Shown in pieces: positions 45,471-54,513 of a DNA stretch of 64,000 bases (position 1 is its first letter; each line of letters begins with the position of its first letter). The notes under the pieces were generated by a model, which was not told where the DNA came from, made no database searches, and saw nothing but the letters and a program-made list of their open reading frames with translations. A program made the translations under genes and the position numbers. This DNA comes from Streptomyces sp. NRRL WC-3618. GTDB taxonomy: Bacteria > Actinomycetota > Actinomycetes > Streptomycetales > Streptomycetaceae. Where the stretch lies: the NCBI RefSeq assembly GCF_001280005.1, contig NZ_LGDW01000073.1:1-64000 (forward strand). The letters are read 5' to 3'.

Positions 45471-47158
45471 GTCTGGCCTCCGTCCTGGCCGTGAGTCTGG
45501 TCATACGCGTGCGAGTCGTGGTTGCGGGCGGGCTCGAAGCCCGGGGCGTCGAACGCGGAGGGGTGGACGCCGCCTCCGCCCGGTCCGGCCTGGTGCGGGA
45601 TGCGTGCCTCGCCGTCCTCCCCGTCGGCGTCGGCGGCGTGCGCCTCGCGTCCGGCGACGACCTCGCGGACCGCTTCCAGGACGCCCCGGTATCCGGAGCA
45701 GCGGCACAGGTTGCCGCACAGGGCCTGGCGCGTCTCCAGTTCGGTCGGGGCGGGGTTGCCCTCCAGCAGGTCGTGCACGGTCATCGCCATCCCGGGGATG
45801 CAGAAACCGCACTGCACGGCACCGCACTTGGCGAGCGCCCGCTGGACGTCCGAGGGCTGTCCGTCGGTGGCGAGGCCCTCGACGGTGCGCACCTCGCTGC
45901 CGGCGGCGGTGACCGCGGGGACCAGGCAGGAGGCGACGAGCCGTCCGTCCACCTGGACGTTGCAGGCCCCGCACTCGCCCTGGGAGCAGCCGTCCTTGGC
46001 ACCGGCGAGGCCGAGGCGCTCGCGCAGTACGTAGAGCAGCGACTCGCCGATCCAGGCGTCGGTGACGGGCCGGTCGGAGCTGTTGACGCGCAGCACGTAG
46101 GAGGCGAGGGGGTGTTCCTCGCCGAGCGGGCCGGGCGTGTCGTCGGCCGCCTCGGGCTCCCCGACCGGCTCAGCGACGGGCTCCTCGGCGGTCGCGATGG
46201 CACCGGATGCCTCACCGGCCGCGTCCGGCTCGCCCTCCACGGGCTGCTCAGCGGCCTCCGGCGCGGTTTCCGGACCGGAGGTCGGGTCGGGCTCCGTGGC
46301 GGCCTCTGCGGGGCCGTCAGGGGCCTCGGCGGGGTCGTGGACGACCGGGGCGGGGCCTTGATCCTCGTCGGCGACCGGAAGACGGGTTTCGGTGACGGAG
46401 TGACCGGAGACGTCGGCCGGGTGACCGGTCTCGTCGGCCGCGTGACCGGCGCCGCCCGTTTCGTGCGCGATTTCGGGCGCGTACGCCGTTCCCGCGCCCA
46501 TCGTCCCGTCGGACTCCGGCTCCTGCTCGGGTGCGGGCGCCCAGGCCTGGCCGGCCCCCTCCGTCGCCCAGGGGGCGGGCGCGCCGCCGGGGAGCGTGGC
46601 GGGCGGCGTGCCGCCCCACTGCTCGACCAGCGCCGAGGTACTGAACTCGCCCGATTCGTCCGGAAGGTCACCCCCGGCGACGGGGATCCGCCACTCGCCG
46701 GTCACCTCGCGGCCCGCGACACCGGGACCGGCGGCCTCGGGCCCACCGGTTCCCTGCTCGAAGGCCCACTGGCCGGTGGAGCTCTGGTCGTAGCTGAACG
46801 CGTCGTGCCGCGCGGCCTCCTGGAGCACGGCGTTCGGGTCCGGCCACTGGGCACCCTCGGGGTGCGGCGCCCAGGCGCCCGGGGTGCCGTCCTCGGTACC
46901 GGCGCCCGGCGCTGCCTCTATCCGTGGGGGCACGTACCCGTGGCCGGGCGCGGCCAGCGGACTGTCCACGGAGGTCAGGAGCGCGTCGATGCCCCCTTCG
47001 GGGAGCTTCACGAAGGCGGTGGCACCGTCGTCGTAGTCACCCTGGGGCAGCGGGTCCCAGCGGCCCCCGCCCCGGGGCGCGCCGTCTTCTGGCCGCCCCG
47101 ATCGCTGCCCTCCGCGCGGGTCTTCGTAGTGGTCCTCGCCGTACTGGTCGTCGGTCAC
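45467..47158 (-). CDS. 2Fe-2S subunit with ~370-residue N-terminal extension
   Basis: A 563-residue protein. The C-terminal ~170 residues form a normal molybdenum-hydroxylase 2Fe-2S subunit: CSQGECGACNVQVDG with LVASC, then CGAVQCGFCIPGMAM and CGNLCRCSGYRGVL. Before it lies about 370 residues of acidic Pro/Ala/Glu/Gly low-complexity sequence. Ordinary subunits are ~150-200 residues. The start GTG overlaps the FAD-subunit stop by 4 bp. The extension is probably disordered; its role is unknown. Confidence 0.9.
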   Translation of the reverse strand: MTDDQYGEDHYEDPRGGQRSGRPEDGAPRGGGRWDPLPQGDYDDGATAFVKLPEGGIDALLTSVDSPLAAPGHGYVPPRIEAAPGAGTEDGTPGAWAPHPEGAQWPDPNAVLQEAARHDAFSYDQSSTGQWAFEQGTGGPEAAGPGVAGREVTGEWRIPVAGGDLPDESGEFSTSALVEQWGGTPPATLPGGAPAPWATEGAGQAWAPAPEQEPESDGTMGAGTAYAPEIAHETGGAGHAADETGHPADVSGHSVTETRLPVADEDQGPAPVVHDPAEAPDGPAEAATEPDPTSGPETAPEAAEQPVEGEPDAAGEASGAIATAEEPVAEPVGEPEAADDTPGPLGEEHPLASYVLRVNSSDRPVTDAWIGESLLYVLRERLGLAGAKDGCSQGECGACNVQVDGRLVASCLVPAVTAAGSEVRTVEGLATDGQPSDVQRALAKCGAVQCGFCIPGMAMTVHDLLEGNPAPTELETRQALCGNLCRCSGYRGVLEAVREVVAGREAHAADADGEDGEARIPHQAGPGGGGVHPSAFDAPGFEPARNHDSHAYDQTHGQDGGQT

Positions 47159-48048
47159 GACAGGGCCCTCCCCAGTGCTCGCCGGGCCAGCGCGGCGACA
47201 GTGCGCCGCAGATGCATCACAGCGGGCGGAAGCGGTGGTACGGAGCCGTCCTCGGCCGGGGCCGGGTCGGGAATGCAGGCAGCCGCGACGTACTCGCCGA
47301 AGGCACCCAGTGCCTCCGGGACGATCGTGCGGTTGTTGTCCCAGTCGATGAGCCGGGCGACCCACTGCTCGGCGTCCAGGGGGCGCAGCGGCATCGGCGC
47401 TATGGCGCCCACGGCGCACCTGACTCCGCGCCGGGCGGGGTCGAGGACGAGCGCGACGGACGCGAGGGCGCGCCCGGGACCGGTGCGCCCGGTCGCCTTC
47501 AGGAAGACCTGGGGGGCGTGCAGCAGGGGCACGCGCACGAAACCGATGAGTTCACCGGCGCGCAGCATTTCCACCCCGGCCAGCAGGTGCGACACGGGGA
47601 TCTCGCGGCGGGCGCCGCCGGCGCCCGCGATGATGAGCGTCGCCTCCAGGGCGGCCAGCACGGGAAGCGCGTCCCCCGTGGGGGCGGCCGTGGCGATGTT
47701 GCCGCCCAGGGTGCCCGCGTTGCGGATCTGCGGGGGGCCCGCGGCACGCGCGGAGGCGGCCAGGGCCGGGATCAGGGCGGCGAAGTCGGGTCGGCCCATC
47801 CGCGCGTGGGTGAGGCCGGCGCCGAGCAGGGCGTGGCCGTCCTGGTACTGCCAGCCGCGGATCTCGCTGATCCGACCGAGGCCGACGAGTGCGGCGGGTC
47901 TGAGCTGCCCCGAGTTGACGGTGGCCATGAGGTCGGTGCCGCCCGCCACGGGGACGGCGGCCGGCATGGCGGCGAGTGCCGCGACGGCCTCGTCCAGCGT
48001 GGAGGGCAGCGTCACGGCCTGCGCCGCCTGCGGTGCGTGCGTGGTCAA
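47155..48048 (-). CDS. FAD-binding subunit of a molybdenum hydroxylase
   Basis: A 297-residue CoxM/XdhA-like protein: AVPVAGGTDLMATV and NAGTLGGNIATAAP form the FAD-binding loops, followed by the C-terminal CO-dehydrogenase flavoprotein domain. The TTG start at 48048 is preceded by GGGAAGGGG and fits family alignment; there is no better ATG or GTG. It is the first gene of a four-gene coupled operon: FAD subunit, 2Fe-2S subunit, Mo subunit, small membrane protein. Confidence 0.88.
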   Translation of the reverse strand: MTTHAPQAAQAVTLPSTLDEAVAALAAMPAAVPVAGGTDLMATVNSGQLRPAALVGLGRISEIRGWQYQDGHALLGAGLTHARMGRPDFAALIPALAASARAAGPPQIRNAGTLGGNIATAAPTGDALPVLAALEATLIIAGAGGARREIPVSHLLAGVEMLRAGELIGFVRVPLLHAPQVFLKATGRTGPGRALASVALVLDPARRGVRCAVGAIAPMPLRPLDAEQWVARLIDWDNNRTIVPEALGAFGEYVAAACIPDPAPAEDGSVPPLPPAVMHLRRTVAALARRALGRALS

Positions 48049-48281
48049 ACCGGCTGCCCCTTCCCGCTGCCCCACCTGGTCCCGCCTGTGCTGCCGTACG
48101 GTACGTGCTGACAGGGCGGACGTGGCAACTCTGGCACATTCTCGCGAGACCCGAACGCCGGGGTCCGCTAGGAGGCATTCGCACCTCTCATCGGCGAGAT
48201 GGTCCGTTTTGATACGACATCTCCGAGCGATCCCGATTAGGGCCGACAAGCGACAGTTGAGAACATTTTGACCACTGAGCC

Positions 48282-49952
48282 TCACACGTTCGGCGGAGGC
48301 CCCTCGATCGGGCGCCCGAGGCTGCCGGTCATCCCTTCCGGAGCCGGCCGCCGCTGCCACGGACGCGGCCCCGCGGGCGGCCGGTAACCGACGCCGAGGG
48401 CGTCAAGTCGCCCGTAATGGGCGGTCATCCGGCGTTCGAAGTCGGCGAAGTCCCGTGCGGCGGGCGTCGGCAGGGCGCTCCACGCGACCTCGGCGAAGGC
48501 GGCCAGGCGCGGGAAGGCCTGGTAGTCCACGCGCGCGGTGTCCTCCATCACCTCGGTCCACAGATTGGCCTGGGCACCGAGAACGTGTCGCGCCTCCTCG
48601 GGGCCCAACTCCGGTGGAACCGGCTCGAAGCGGAAGACATCCTCAAGGGTGCGGACGTACCCGATGGGGAACGGTTCGTCGGGGCCGCCATGCTGACGGT
48701 GGTCCAGATACACCTGCTGCTCGGGGCACATGACGACGTCGTGTCCCGCGCGCGCGGCCGTGATGCCGCCCGCGTAACCGCGCCAGGAGGAGACGGCGGC
48801 GCCGGGTGCGAGCCCGCCCTCCAGGATCTCGTCCCAGCCGATGAGCCGGCGCCCGCGCGCGGAGAGCCACGTGTCGAAGTGTCCGATGAACCACGACTGC
48901 AGGCCGTCCTCGTCGGGGAGCCCGAGCTCCTGGATGCGGGCCCGCGCGGCGGGCGAGCGCCGCCACTGGTCCTTGGGACACTCGTCGCCGCCGACGTGAA
49001 TGAACTCACCCGGGAACAGGCCGAGGAGTTCCTCGAAGACGCCCTCGTAGAAGCGCAGGGTGTTGTCAGTGGGGGCGAGTACGTTCGGGTTGATGCCCCA
49101 GGTGTCCCAGACGGAGAGGGAGGTCGTGTCGATGACGTCTGTGTTGCCGAGTTCCGGATACGCGGCGATGGCGGCCTGCGAGTGCCCGGGTACGTCGATC
49201 TCGGGGACGACGCTGATATGCCGCTCGGCGGCGTAGGCGACGATCTCGCGGATGTCGTCCTGGGTGTAGAAACCGCCGTGCGGCTTCTGCTCCCACAGCG
49301 GTGAGGCACGGTGGCCGAATTTCGTGCGGGCCCGCCAGGAGCCGACCTCGGTCAGCTTCGGGTAACGCTTGATCTCGACGCGCCAGCCCTGGTCGTCCGT
49401 CAGGTGGAAGTGGAAGACGTTGAGTTTGTGCGCCGCCATCAGGTCCAGGTAGCGCAGGACGCCCTCCTTGGACATGAAGTGCCGGGCCACGTCGAGCATG
49501 AGGCCACGCCAGCGGAAACGGGGACGGTCCTCGACGGTGACGTGGGGCACGGCCCAGGCACGTTCGCGGTCGAGCGGGGCCTTGCGGAACGCGTCGGCGC
49601 CGAGCAGCTGCCGAAGGGTCTGGGCGCCCCAGAAGACGCCGGCCGCGCTGCCGCCCTCGATGAGGACGCCGGACGGGTCGCTGACGAGGCGGTACTCCTC
49701 GGGGGCGAGCCCGGGGTCGAGCTGGAGCCCGATGCCGTCGCCGTCGGTGTCTTCGAGTTCCCGCCCCTCGCTCAGCGGCAGGCCGGTGGCCTGCCAGAGG
49801 GCGGTGCGCAGCCAGCGACCGACGCCCTGCGCCCCGGTGTCGGCGTAGATCCTGGAGTGCGCGGTCAGCCGTACCTCCCCGGAACCCGCGACGACGACGC
49901 GGGGCGCGGGAATGAGATCCGTCATTGCTGTCACGTCAGTCACGTCCGTCAT
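48282..49952 (-). CDS. Beta-N-acetylhexosaminidase, GH20
   Basis: A 556-residue glycosidase releasing terminal GlcNAc/GalNAc. The GH20 catalytic Asp-Glu pair lies in FIHVGGDECPKDQW. Other motifs: FHFHLTDDQGWRVEIKRYP, VPEIDVPGHSQAAIAAYPEL and TTLSVWDTWG-like. No signal peptide is clear, suggesting a cytoplasmic enzyme that cleaves oligosaccharides brought in by the ABC transporter encoded upstream. ATG/GTG codons repeat every 9 nt at the start; I used the ATG at 49952, which has AAGGA 6 nt before it. Confidence 0.93.
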   Translation of the reverse strand: MTDVTDVTAMTDLIPAPRVVVAGSGEVRLTAHSRIYADTGAQGVGRWLRTALWQATGLPLSEGRELEDTDGDGIGLQLDPGLAPEEYRLVSDPSGVLIEGGSAAGVFWGAQTLRQLLGADAFRKAPLDRERAWAVPHVTVEDRPRFRWRGLMLDVARHFMSKEGVLRYLDLMAAHKLNVFHFHLTDDQGWRVEIKRYPKLTEVGSWRARTKFGHRASPLWEQKPHGGFYTQDDIREIVAYAAERHISVVPEIDVPGHSQAAIAAYPELGNTDVIDTTSLSVWDTWGINPNVLAPTDNTLRFYEGVFEELLGLFPGEFIHVGGDECPKDQWRRSPAARARIQELGLPDEDGLQSWFIGHFDTWLSARGRRLIGWDEILEGGLAPGAAVSSWRGYAGGITAARAGHDVVMCPEQQVYLDHRQHGGPDEPFPIGYVRTLEDVFRFEPVPPELGPEEARHVLGAQANLWTEVMEDTARVDYQAFPRLAAFAEVAWSALPTPAARDFADFERRMTAHYGRLDALGVGYRPPAGPRPWQRRPAPEGMTGSLGRPIEGPPPNV

Positions 49953-49958
49953 GTCAGT
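49923..49958 (-). repeat. Four 9-bp repeats carrying alternative start codons
   Basis: On the minus strand GACATGACG, GACGTGACT, GACGTGACA and GCAATGACG lie head to tail. Each holds ATG or GTG in the GH20 frame (49952, 49943, 49934, 49925), and the first also lies 1 nt past the permease stop. Confidence 0.75.
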
Positions 49959-50805
49959 CCTTGACCGCTCCACCGAGCCCCGACACGAGTCGGCGCTGTA
50001 CGAGTACGAAGAACACCAGGACCGGAATCGTCATCACCGTGGAGGCGGCCATCACGCCTCCCCAGTCCGGGTCGTCGGGCTTGTAGAAGACCAGCAGGGC
50101 CATCGGCAGCGTCGACTGGGAGGTGTCACTGATGATGAACGACTTGGCGAACAGGAAGTCGTTCCAGGCCGAGATGAAGGAGAACACGCTGGTGGCCACC
50201 AGTCCCGGGAAGACCAGCGGGAAAAGGATCTGCCACAGGAATCGCGACCGGCTCGCCCCGTCGATGTACGCGGCCTCTTCCAGCGCCTCCGGAACCGCCT
50301 TCACAAAACCCCGCAGCATCCAGATCGCGAAGGGCAGCGAGAAGGCGATGTGCGGCAGGATCAGGGCGCCCAGTGTGTTCAGCTGCCCGAAGTCCCGCAT
50401 GAGGAAGAACAGCGGGATCGTGAGCGCCTCCACGGGCACCATCTGGGCCACCAAGAACATGATCAGCAGGGTGGTCCGGAATCGGAACCGGAATCGGGTC
50501 ACGGCGGTCGCCGCGAGAAACGCGATCAGCGCCGAGACGACGACCACGGAGCAGGCGACCACAAGGCTGTTGAGAAAGTACCGGCCGAATTCCTGCTGCC
50601 CGAAGACCCGCCGGAAGGAGTCCAGGGACGGGTCGAGCGTCCAGGGGCGCGGCTCGGTCGACTGGATCTCGCCGGCCGGTTTGAAGGCGCCGAGCACCAT
50701 CCAGTAGAGGGGGAAGGCGACGACGGCCGCGATCAGCAGCGCCGACACCTCGGCCGCCAGCCGCCACGGGCGCCGGACGAGCCGGTGGACGACGTTGCCG
50801 GACAT
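49954..50805 (-). CDS. Sugar ABC transporter permease (MalG-like)
   Basis: A 283-residue BPD permease of the CUT1 class with the EAA loop EEAAYIDGASRSRFLWQILFP and about six hydrophobic segments. It overlaps the preceding permease stop (TGATG). It is the third gene of the binding protein - permease - permease - GH20 operon. No ATPase gene is present; CUT1 systems of Streptomyces often share MsiK. Confidence 0.93.
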   Translation of the reverse strand: MSGNVVHRLVRRPWRLAAEVSALLIAAVVAFPLYWMVLGAFKPAGEIQSTEPRPWTLDPSLDSFRRVFGQQEFGRYFLNSLVVACSVVVVSALIAFLAATAVTRFRFRFRTTLLIMFLVAQMVPVEALTIPLFFLMRDFGQLNTLGALILPHIAFSLPFAIWMLRGFVKAVPEALEEAAYIDGASRSRFLWQILFPLVFPGLVATSVFSFISAWNDFLFAKSFIISDTSQSTLPMALLVFYKPDDPDWGGVMAASTVMTIPVLVFFVLVQRRLVSGLGGAVKD

Positions 50806-51755
50806 CACAGTTCCTCCCCCTGCCTACGCAGCAGCCGCAGGTACGCCAGGGTCACGGCGAGCAGGATCAGCAGCATCACGACTCCGATCGCCGAGCCGAG
50901 GCTGTACTGGGAGGAGGCGAAGGCCTGTTGGTAGGCGTACACGTTGAGGGTGAGGTTCTGGCCGGCGATGCCGCCGCCGTTCGTCATCACGTAGATCTGG
51001 GTGAAGACCTTGAAGTCCCAGATGACCGACTGGATGGTGACGACCACCAGGATCGGGCGGAGCATCGGCGCCAGCACCGAGCGCCAGATACGCAGTTGGG
51101 ACGCGCCGTCGAGAGCCGCCGCCTCCAGCACTTCCGCCGGTACGGCACGGATGCCCGCGTACACCGTGACCATCACGAACGGGAAGGAGCACCACACCAC
51201 TTCGAGCAGGACGAGGAGGAAGGCGCTGAGCCGGCCGTACGTCCATGAGTGGTCGCCGAGGCCCAGCACCCGGTTGACCGGGCCGAAGTCGGGGTCGAAG
51301 AGGAACAGCCAGACCGTGGAACCGGTGACCGCGGGTGTCGCCCACGCGCCGAGCGCCGCCAGCATCAACGCGAGGCGGGGCAGAGCGCGAACCCGGGTGA
51401 GCAGCACGGCGAGGGCGCAGCCGACGGTGAGGGTGGAGACCACACAGCCCGCCGCGAAGAGGACCGTCGCCAGCAGCACCTGCCAGAACTGCCGGTCGGA
51501 GAAGATCTCCCGGTAGTTGGCGAACCCTTCGAAGGTGGTCGGCTCTCCCCCACTTACCTGAGCCTGGGTGTAGTGAAAGACCGAGATCAACCCGAGCTGA
51601 TAGACCGGGTAGACAAGCAGCCCCCCGAGGACCACAAGAGCAGGGGCAAGATAAAGCCAGGGGGCAACCAGACAGGGGCGCGAGGAACTGCGCGACAAGC
51701 CACGAACCCCCCGCACCCGCCGACGCTCCTCAACCACCGCCCTATTGGGCGTCAC
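50805..51755 (-). CDS. Sugar ABC transporter permease (MalF-like), N-terminus from a repeat
   Basis: A 316-residue permease of the CUT1 class; EAA loop EAAALDGASQLRIWRSVLAP. The GTG start overlaps the binding-protein stop by 4 bp (GTGA). Residues about 18-30 (RGLSRSSSRPCLVAP) are encoded by a copy of a repeat that also occurs at 55943-55974, so the N-terminal ~35 residues look like recruited non-coding sequence. The transmembrane part starts normally at WLYLAPALVVLGGLL. Confidence 0.9.
   Translation of the reverse strand: MTPNRAVVEERRRVRGVRGLSRSSSRPCLVAPWLYLAPALVVLGGLLVYPVYQLGLISVFHYTQAQVSGGEPTTFEGFANYREIFSDRQFWQVLLATVLFAAGCVVSTLTVGCALAVLLTRVRALPRLALMLAALGAWATPAVTGSTVWLFLFDPDFGPVNRVLGLGDHSWTYGRLSAFLLVLLEVVWCSFPFVMVTVYAGIRAVPAEVLEAAALDGASQLRIWRSVLAPMLRPILVVVTIQSVIWDFKVFTQIYVMTNGGGIAGQNLTLNVYAYQQAFASSQYSLGSAIGVVMLLILLAVTLAYLRLLRRQGEEL
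51673..51704. repeat. Dispersed repeat, copy A, inside a permease gene
   Basis: A 32-bp element (CAGGGGCGCG...GCCACG) is 30/32 identical to copy B at 55943-55974 (differences at positions 11 and 25). This copy is read as coding sequence at the start of the MalF-like permease; copy B lies in a non-coding gap. I recall similar GGGGCGCGGGGAACTGCGCG elements as common intergenic repeats in Streptomyces. Confidence 0.8.
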
Positions 51756-53068
51756 CCGGCGGAGCCGAACGCGTCGTCCATCTTCCGCGCCGCCCCCGCG
51801 GAAGCCGCCGCGACATCCTTCTTGCCGCTGACGATCTCCTGGAACATCGTCGGCAGGACCAGCGAGGAGTCGATCTGGGACCACGCGGGCGACGCCGGCA
51901 CGAACTTGGTGCCCGCCGCGAGGGTCTTCACGAAGGGTGCGACGTACGGCTGCTTCCTGGCGACCACCGCGCGCGTGTCGGCGAACGTCGGCAGGAAGCC
52001 CATGGCGTCGAAGAGTTCGGTCTGGGTCCGCTTCGAGGCGAGCTGTTCCAGCAGGTCGACGGCGAGCGTGCGGTGCGAGGTGCTCTTCAGCACACCGAGG
52101 TTGTTCCCGCCCGCGAACGCCGGTGCCACCGACCCGGCTTCGACGCCCGGCAGCGGTACGACGGCGTAGTCGTCCTTGACCTTGCCGGCCTCGACGGCCG
52201 TGTGGTTGAAGTCGCCGCCGATCGCCATGCCGGCCTTGCCCGCGGCGAAGGCGGTGATGGTGTCGTTGCCGCCCATGCCCGCGCACTTGGCGGCGGGGCA
52301 GTTGTCGTCGCCGAAGAGGGAGGTGTACGCCTTGATGCCCTTCTGGGCGGCGGTGCTGTCGATGGCGGAGGCGTACGAACCGCCTCTGCCGGTGGCGAGT
52401 TCGCCGCCGTTGGCCCAGATGAACGGCATCGCGCCGTAGGTGAAGGCGCCGCCGACCGCGATGCCGTAGAGGTCGGGCCTGGCCGCCCGGATCGCGTGGG
52501 CGGTCGTGGTCAACTCGGCCATGGTCCTGGGGGGCTTGAGGCCGAGTTCCTTGAAGACGTCGGTGCGGTAGTACAGGGCGCGGACGCCGACGAAGAAGGG
52601 GGCGCCGTAGACCTTGTCGTCGACGGTGACGGACTGGCGGGCGGTCGGGTCGGTCTCCTTCGCCTCGTTCCAGGCCGCGAACTCCTCGCTGATGTCGAGG
52701 AGTCCGCCGTCGTGGACGTACCCGGCGGTGTCCGTGTTGCCGTACTCGATGACGTCGGGGGCGCTCTTCGGGTCGTTGAGGGCGGCCTTGACGCGCTGGG
52801 CGCGGGTTTCGACGGGGATGTACTCGACTTTGACGTCAGCGCCCTTGTGGGCCTTCTCGAAGGCGTTCACGACCGACGTGACGACCTTCTCCTTCGGGGC
52901 GTTGCCGACCTCCTGGAACAGCCACACGCGCAGGGTGCCGGTCTGTTCGTCCTTGCCGGAGGAGGAGTTGTCCGACGTCTCGGGGGCACACGCGGTGGCG
53001 GTGAGCCCGGCGAGCGTCAGGGCGGCCACGGAGGCGACCAGTCGGGCAGATCGGACAGAGTGCTTCAT
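51752..53068 (-). CDS. Sugar ABC transporter substrate-binding lipoprotein
   Basis: A 438-residue extracellular binding protein: signal peptide and lipobox (LAGLTATAC, Cys about residue 27), then TLRVWLFQEVGNAPKEKVV and the CUT1 binding-protein fold (YIPVETRAQRVKAALN, NTDTAGYVHDGGLLDI). The GH20 enzyme downstream in the same operon suggests GlcNAc-containing oligosaccharides as substrate. The ATG has GGAGG 9 nt before it. Confidence 0.94.
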   Translation of the reverse strand: MKHSVRSARLVASVAALTLAGLTATACAPETSDNSSSGKDEQTGTLRVWLFQEVGNAPKEKVVTSVVNAFEKAHKGADVKVEYIPVETRAQRVKAALNDPKSAPDVIEYGNTDTAGYVHDGGLLDISEEFAAWNEAKETDPTARQSVTVDDKVYGAPFFVGVRALYYRTDVFKELGLKPPRTMAELTTTAHAIRAARPDLYGIAVGGAFTYGAMPFIWANGGELATGRGGSYASAIDSTAAQKGIKAYTSLFGDDNCPAAKCAGMGGNDTITAFAAGKAGMAIGGDFNHTAVEAGKVKDDYAVVPLPGVEAGSVAPAFAGGNNLGVLKSTSHRTLAVDLLEQLASKRTQTELFDAMGFLPTFADTRAVVARKQPYVAPFVKTLAAGTKFVPASPAWSQIDSSLVLPTMFQEIVSGKKDVAAASAGAARKMDDAFGSAG

Positions 53069-53092
53069 CTGGCGTTTCCTCCGGTGAAAGCG

Positions 53093-53107
53093 TTGCAAGA
53101 TGCGCAA
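53093..53107. promoter_or_regulatory. Candidate operator before the sugar ABC operon
   Basis: TTGCAAGATGCGCAA, with TTGC and GCAA arms, lies 25 bp before the binding-protein gene. Short TTGC/GCAA palindromes are typical of LacI-type operators; identity of the regulator is unknown. Confidence 0.35.
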
Positions 53108-53234
53108 TGAATGTTTCGCTCTGCACAACACCTTGGAGGCTATGGACTACCCGGAGGGGGCCACAAGAGGTCTCGACCACCTCTCCACCACTCTGTGACA
53201 GGCCGACGCATCCCGTGGCAGCGACAGACAGCGC

Positions 53235-53276
53235 AAAGGTCCCCAGGGCGCGCCAAAACGCACCCGGGGGACCTTT
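53235..53276 (-). terminator. Terminator downstream of the DUF3039 gene
   Basis: AAAGGTCCCC pairs with GGGGACCTTT, with further GC pairing inside. On the minus strand the stem follows the DUF3039 gene. Confidence 0.8.
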
Positions 53277-53313
53277 CCTGCCGAACAGCCGGTCGGCGCG
53301 ACCCGCTTCGCGA

Positions 53314-53610
53314 CTACTTCTTGCCGTCGCCCTTGCCCTCGTCGCCGCCCGAGCCCATGGACTCGTAGATCTCCTTGCACATGGGACACACCGGGTACTT
53401 CTTCGGGTCGCGGCCCGGTACCCAGACCTTGCCGCACAGCGCCACGACGGGAGTCCCGTCGAGGGCGCTCGCCATGATCTTGTCCTTCTGGACGTAGTGG
53501 GCGAAGCGCTCGTGGTCGCCGTCGCCGTGCGAGGTCTGCGGCGCCGGTTCGACGAGGGTCCCCGTACCAGTCCCGCGCTGGGGCTGGGTCTCAGGCTCAA
53601 GAGTGCTCAT
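53314..53610 (-). CDS. DUF3039 zinc-ribbon-like protein
   Basis: A 98-residue protein. Recognised by ERFAHYVQKDKIMASALDGTPVVALCGKVWVP and YPVCPMCKEIY, a pair of Cys motifs that could bind zinc, and a Gly/Lys tail. DUF3039 is widespread in actinobacteria without assigned function. The ATG at 53610 is the family start. It lies 29 bp downstream of yqgE on the same strand. Confidence 0.88.
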   Translation of the reverse strand: MSTLEPETQPQRGTGTGTLVEPAPQTSHGDGDHERFAHYVQKDKIMASALDGTPVVALCGKVWVPGRDPKKYPVCPMCKEIYESMGSGGDEGKGDGKK

Positions 53611-53639
53611 AAGGGCAAGGGTACTGGCGGTCCCACCGC

Positions 53640-54221
53640 TCAGTTCAGCGAAGGGTCGTCCGGGTACGTCGCGACCATCGCCAGTTCGCTGCGCTGGCGT
53701 CTGAGCACCTCGCGCCACAGTCGTTCCGGGGACGGCGAGGAGACGTCTCCGGGCTCCGACTCGACGACGTACCAGGCCCCCTCCGTCAGCTCGTCCTCCA
53801 ACTGCCCCGGGCCCCATCCCGCGTACCCGGCGAAGATGCGCAGCGAGCCGAGCGCCTTGGCCAGCAGCTCCGGCGGCGCCTCCAGGTCGACGACGCCGAT
53901 CGCGCCGTGCACGCGCCGCCAGCCGAGGGGGACGCGCTCACCGGACCCGCCGCCGGGGATGACGGCGACGCCGAGCGCCGAGTCGAGGGCGACCGGGCCG
54001 CCCTGGAAGACGACCCCTGGTTCACCCGCGAGTTCCGCCCAGCCCTCCAGGATGTCCCCGACCTCCACCGGGGTGGGCCGGTTGAGGACGACGCCGAGGG
54101 AGCCCTTCTCGTCGTGGTCGAGAAGAAGCACCACCGCGCGGTCGAAGTTGGGGTCCGCCAGGGCGGGCGTGGCCACGAGCAGCCGTCCTGTGAGCGAGGA
54201 CACCTCGGTCATGCCAGACAT
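53640..54221 (-). CDS. YqgE/AlgH family protein
   Basis: A 193-residue DUF179 protein: LTGRLLVATPALADPNFDRA, VVLLLDHDEKGSLGVVLNRP, FQGGPVALDSALGV and FAGYAGWGPGQLEDEL. The family function is not settled. I used the ATG at 54221 because GGGGAAG lies ~10 nt before it; the ATG nine bases later lacks a ribosome site. It is divergent from murA. Confidence 0.92.
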   Translation of the reverse strand: MSGMTEVSSLTGRLLVATPALADPNFDRAVVLLLDHDEKGSLGVVLNRPTPVEVGDILEGWAELAGEPGVVFQGGPVALDSALGVAVIPGGGSGERVPLGWRRVHGAIGVVDLEAPPELLAKALGSLRIFAGYAGWGPGQLEDELTEGAWYVVESEPGDVSSPSPERLWREVLRRQRSELAMVATYPDDPSLN

Positions 54222-54513
54222 GATCTCGCATCTTCCCCCTGCGCGGGGAGCCAATCCGGGTACCGGGACGAAGGCAGGTCAGGGGGTACGCAAGCGCGGC
54301 GGGCGCTCGGCGGCGCCGGTGACCGCATGTGCCCGGCGGCGAACGGTTCGTGTTGTGGCAAAGCTATGACACGGCTTGGCTGTCCTTGGGCTTACAGAAG
54401 GGGGGTGTGCGGCGATTACCCTTGCTCTTCGGCTCCGGCGCGTGCCTGTACGACCGCGTCCTGCACGACGAGCCCGGCAACATCCCCGCCCAACTCACCG
54501 GAACGCGAGATAC

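Noticed and set aside
45287..48271. A 994-residue plus-strand frame across the molybdenum hydroxylase operon
   Set aside because: It runs opposite three overlapping genes that all show cofactor motifs. Composition fits an antisense frame.
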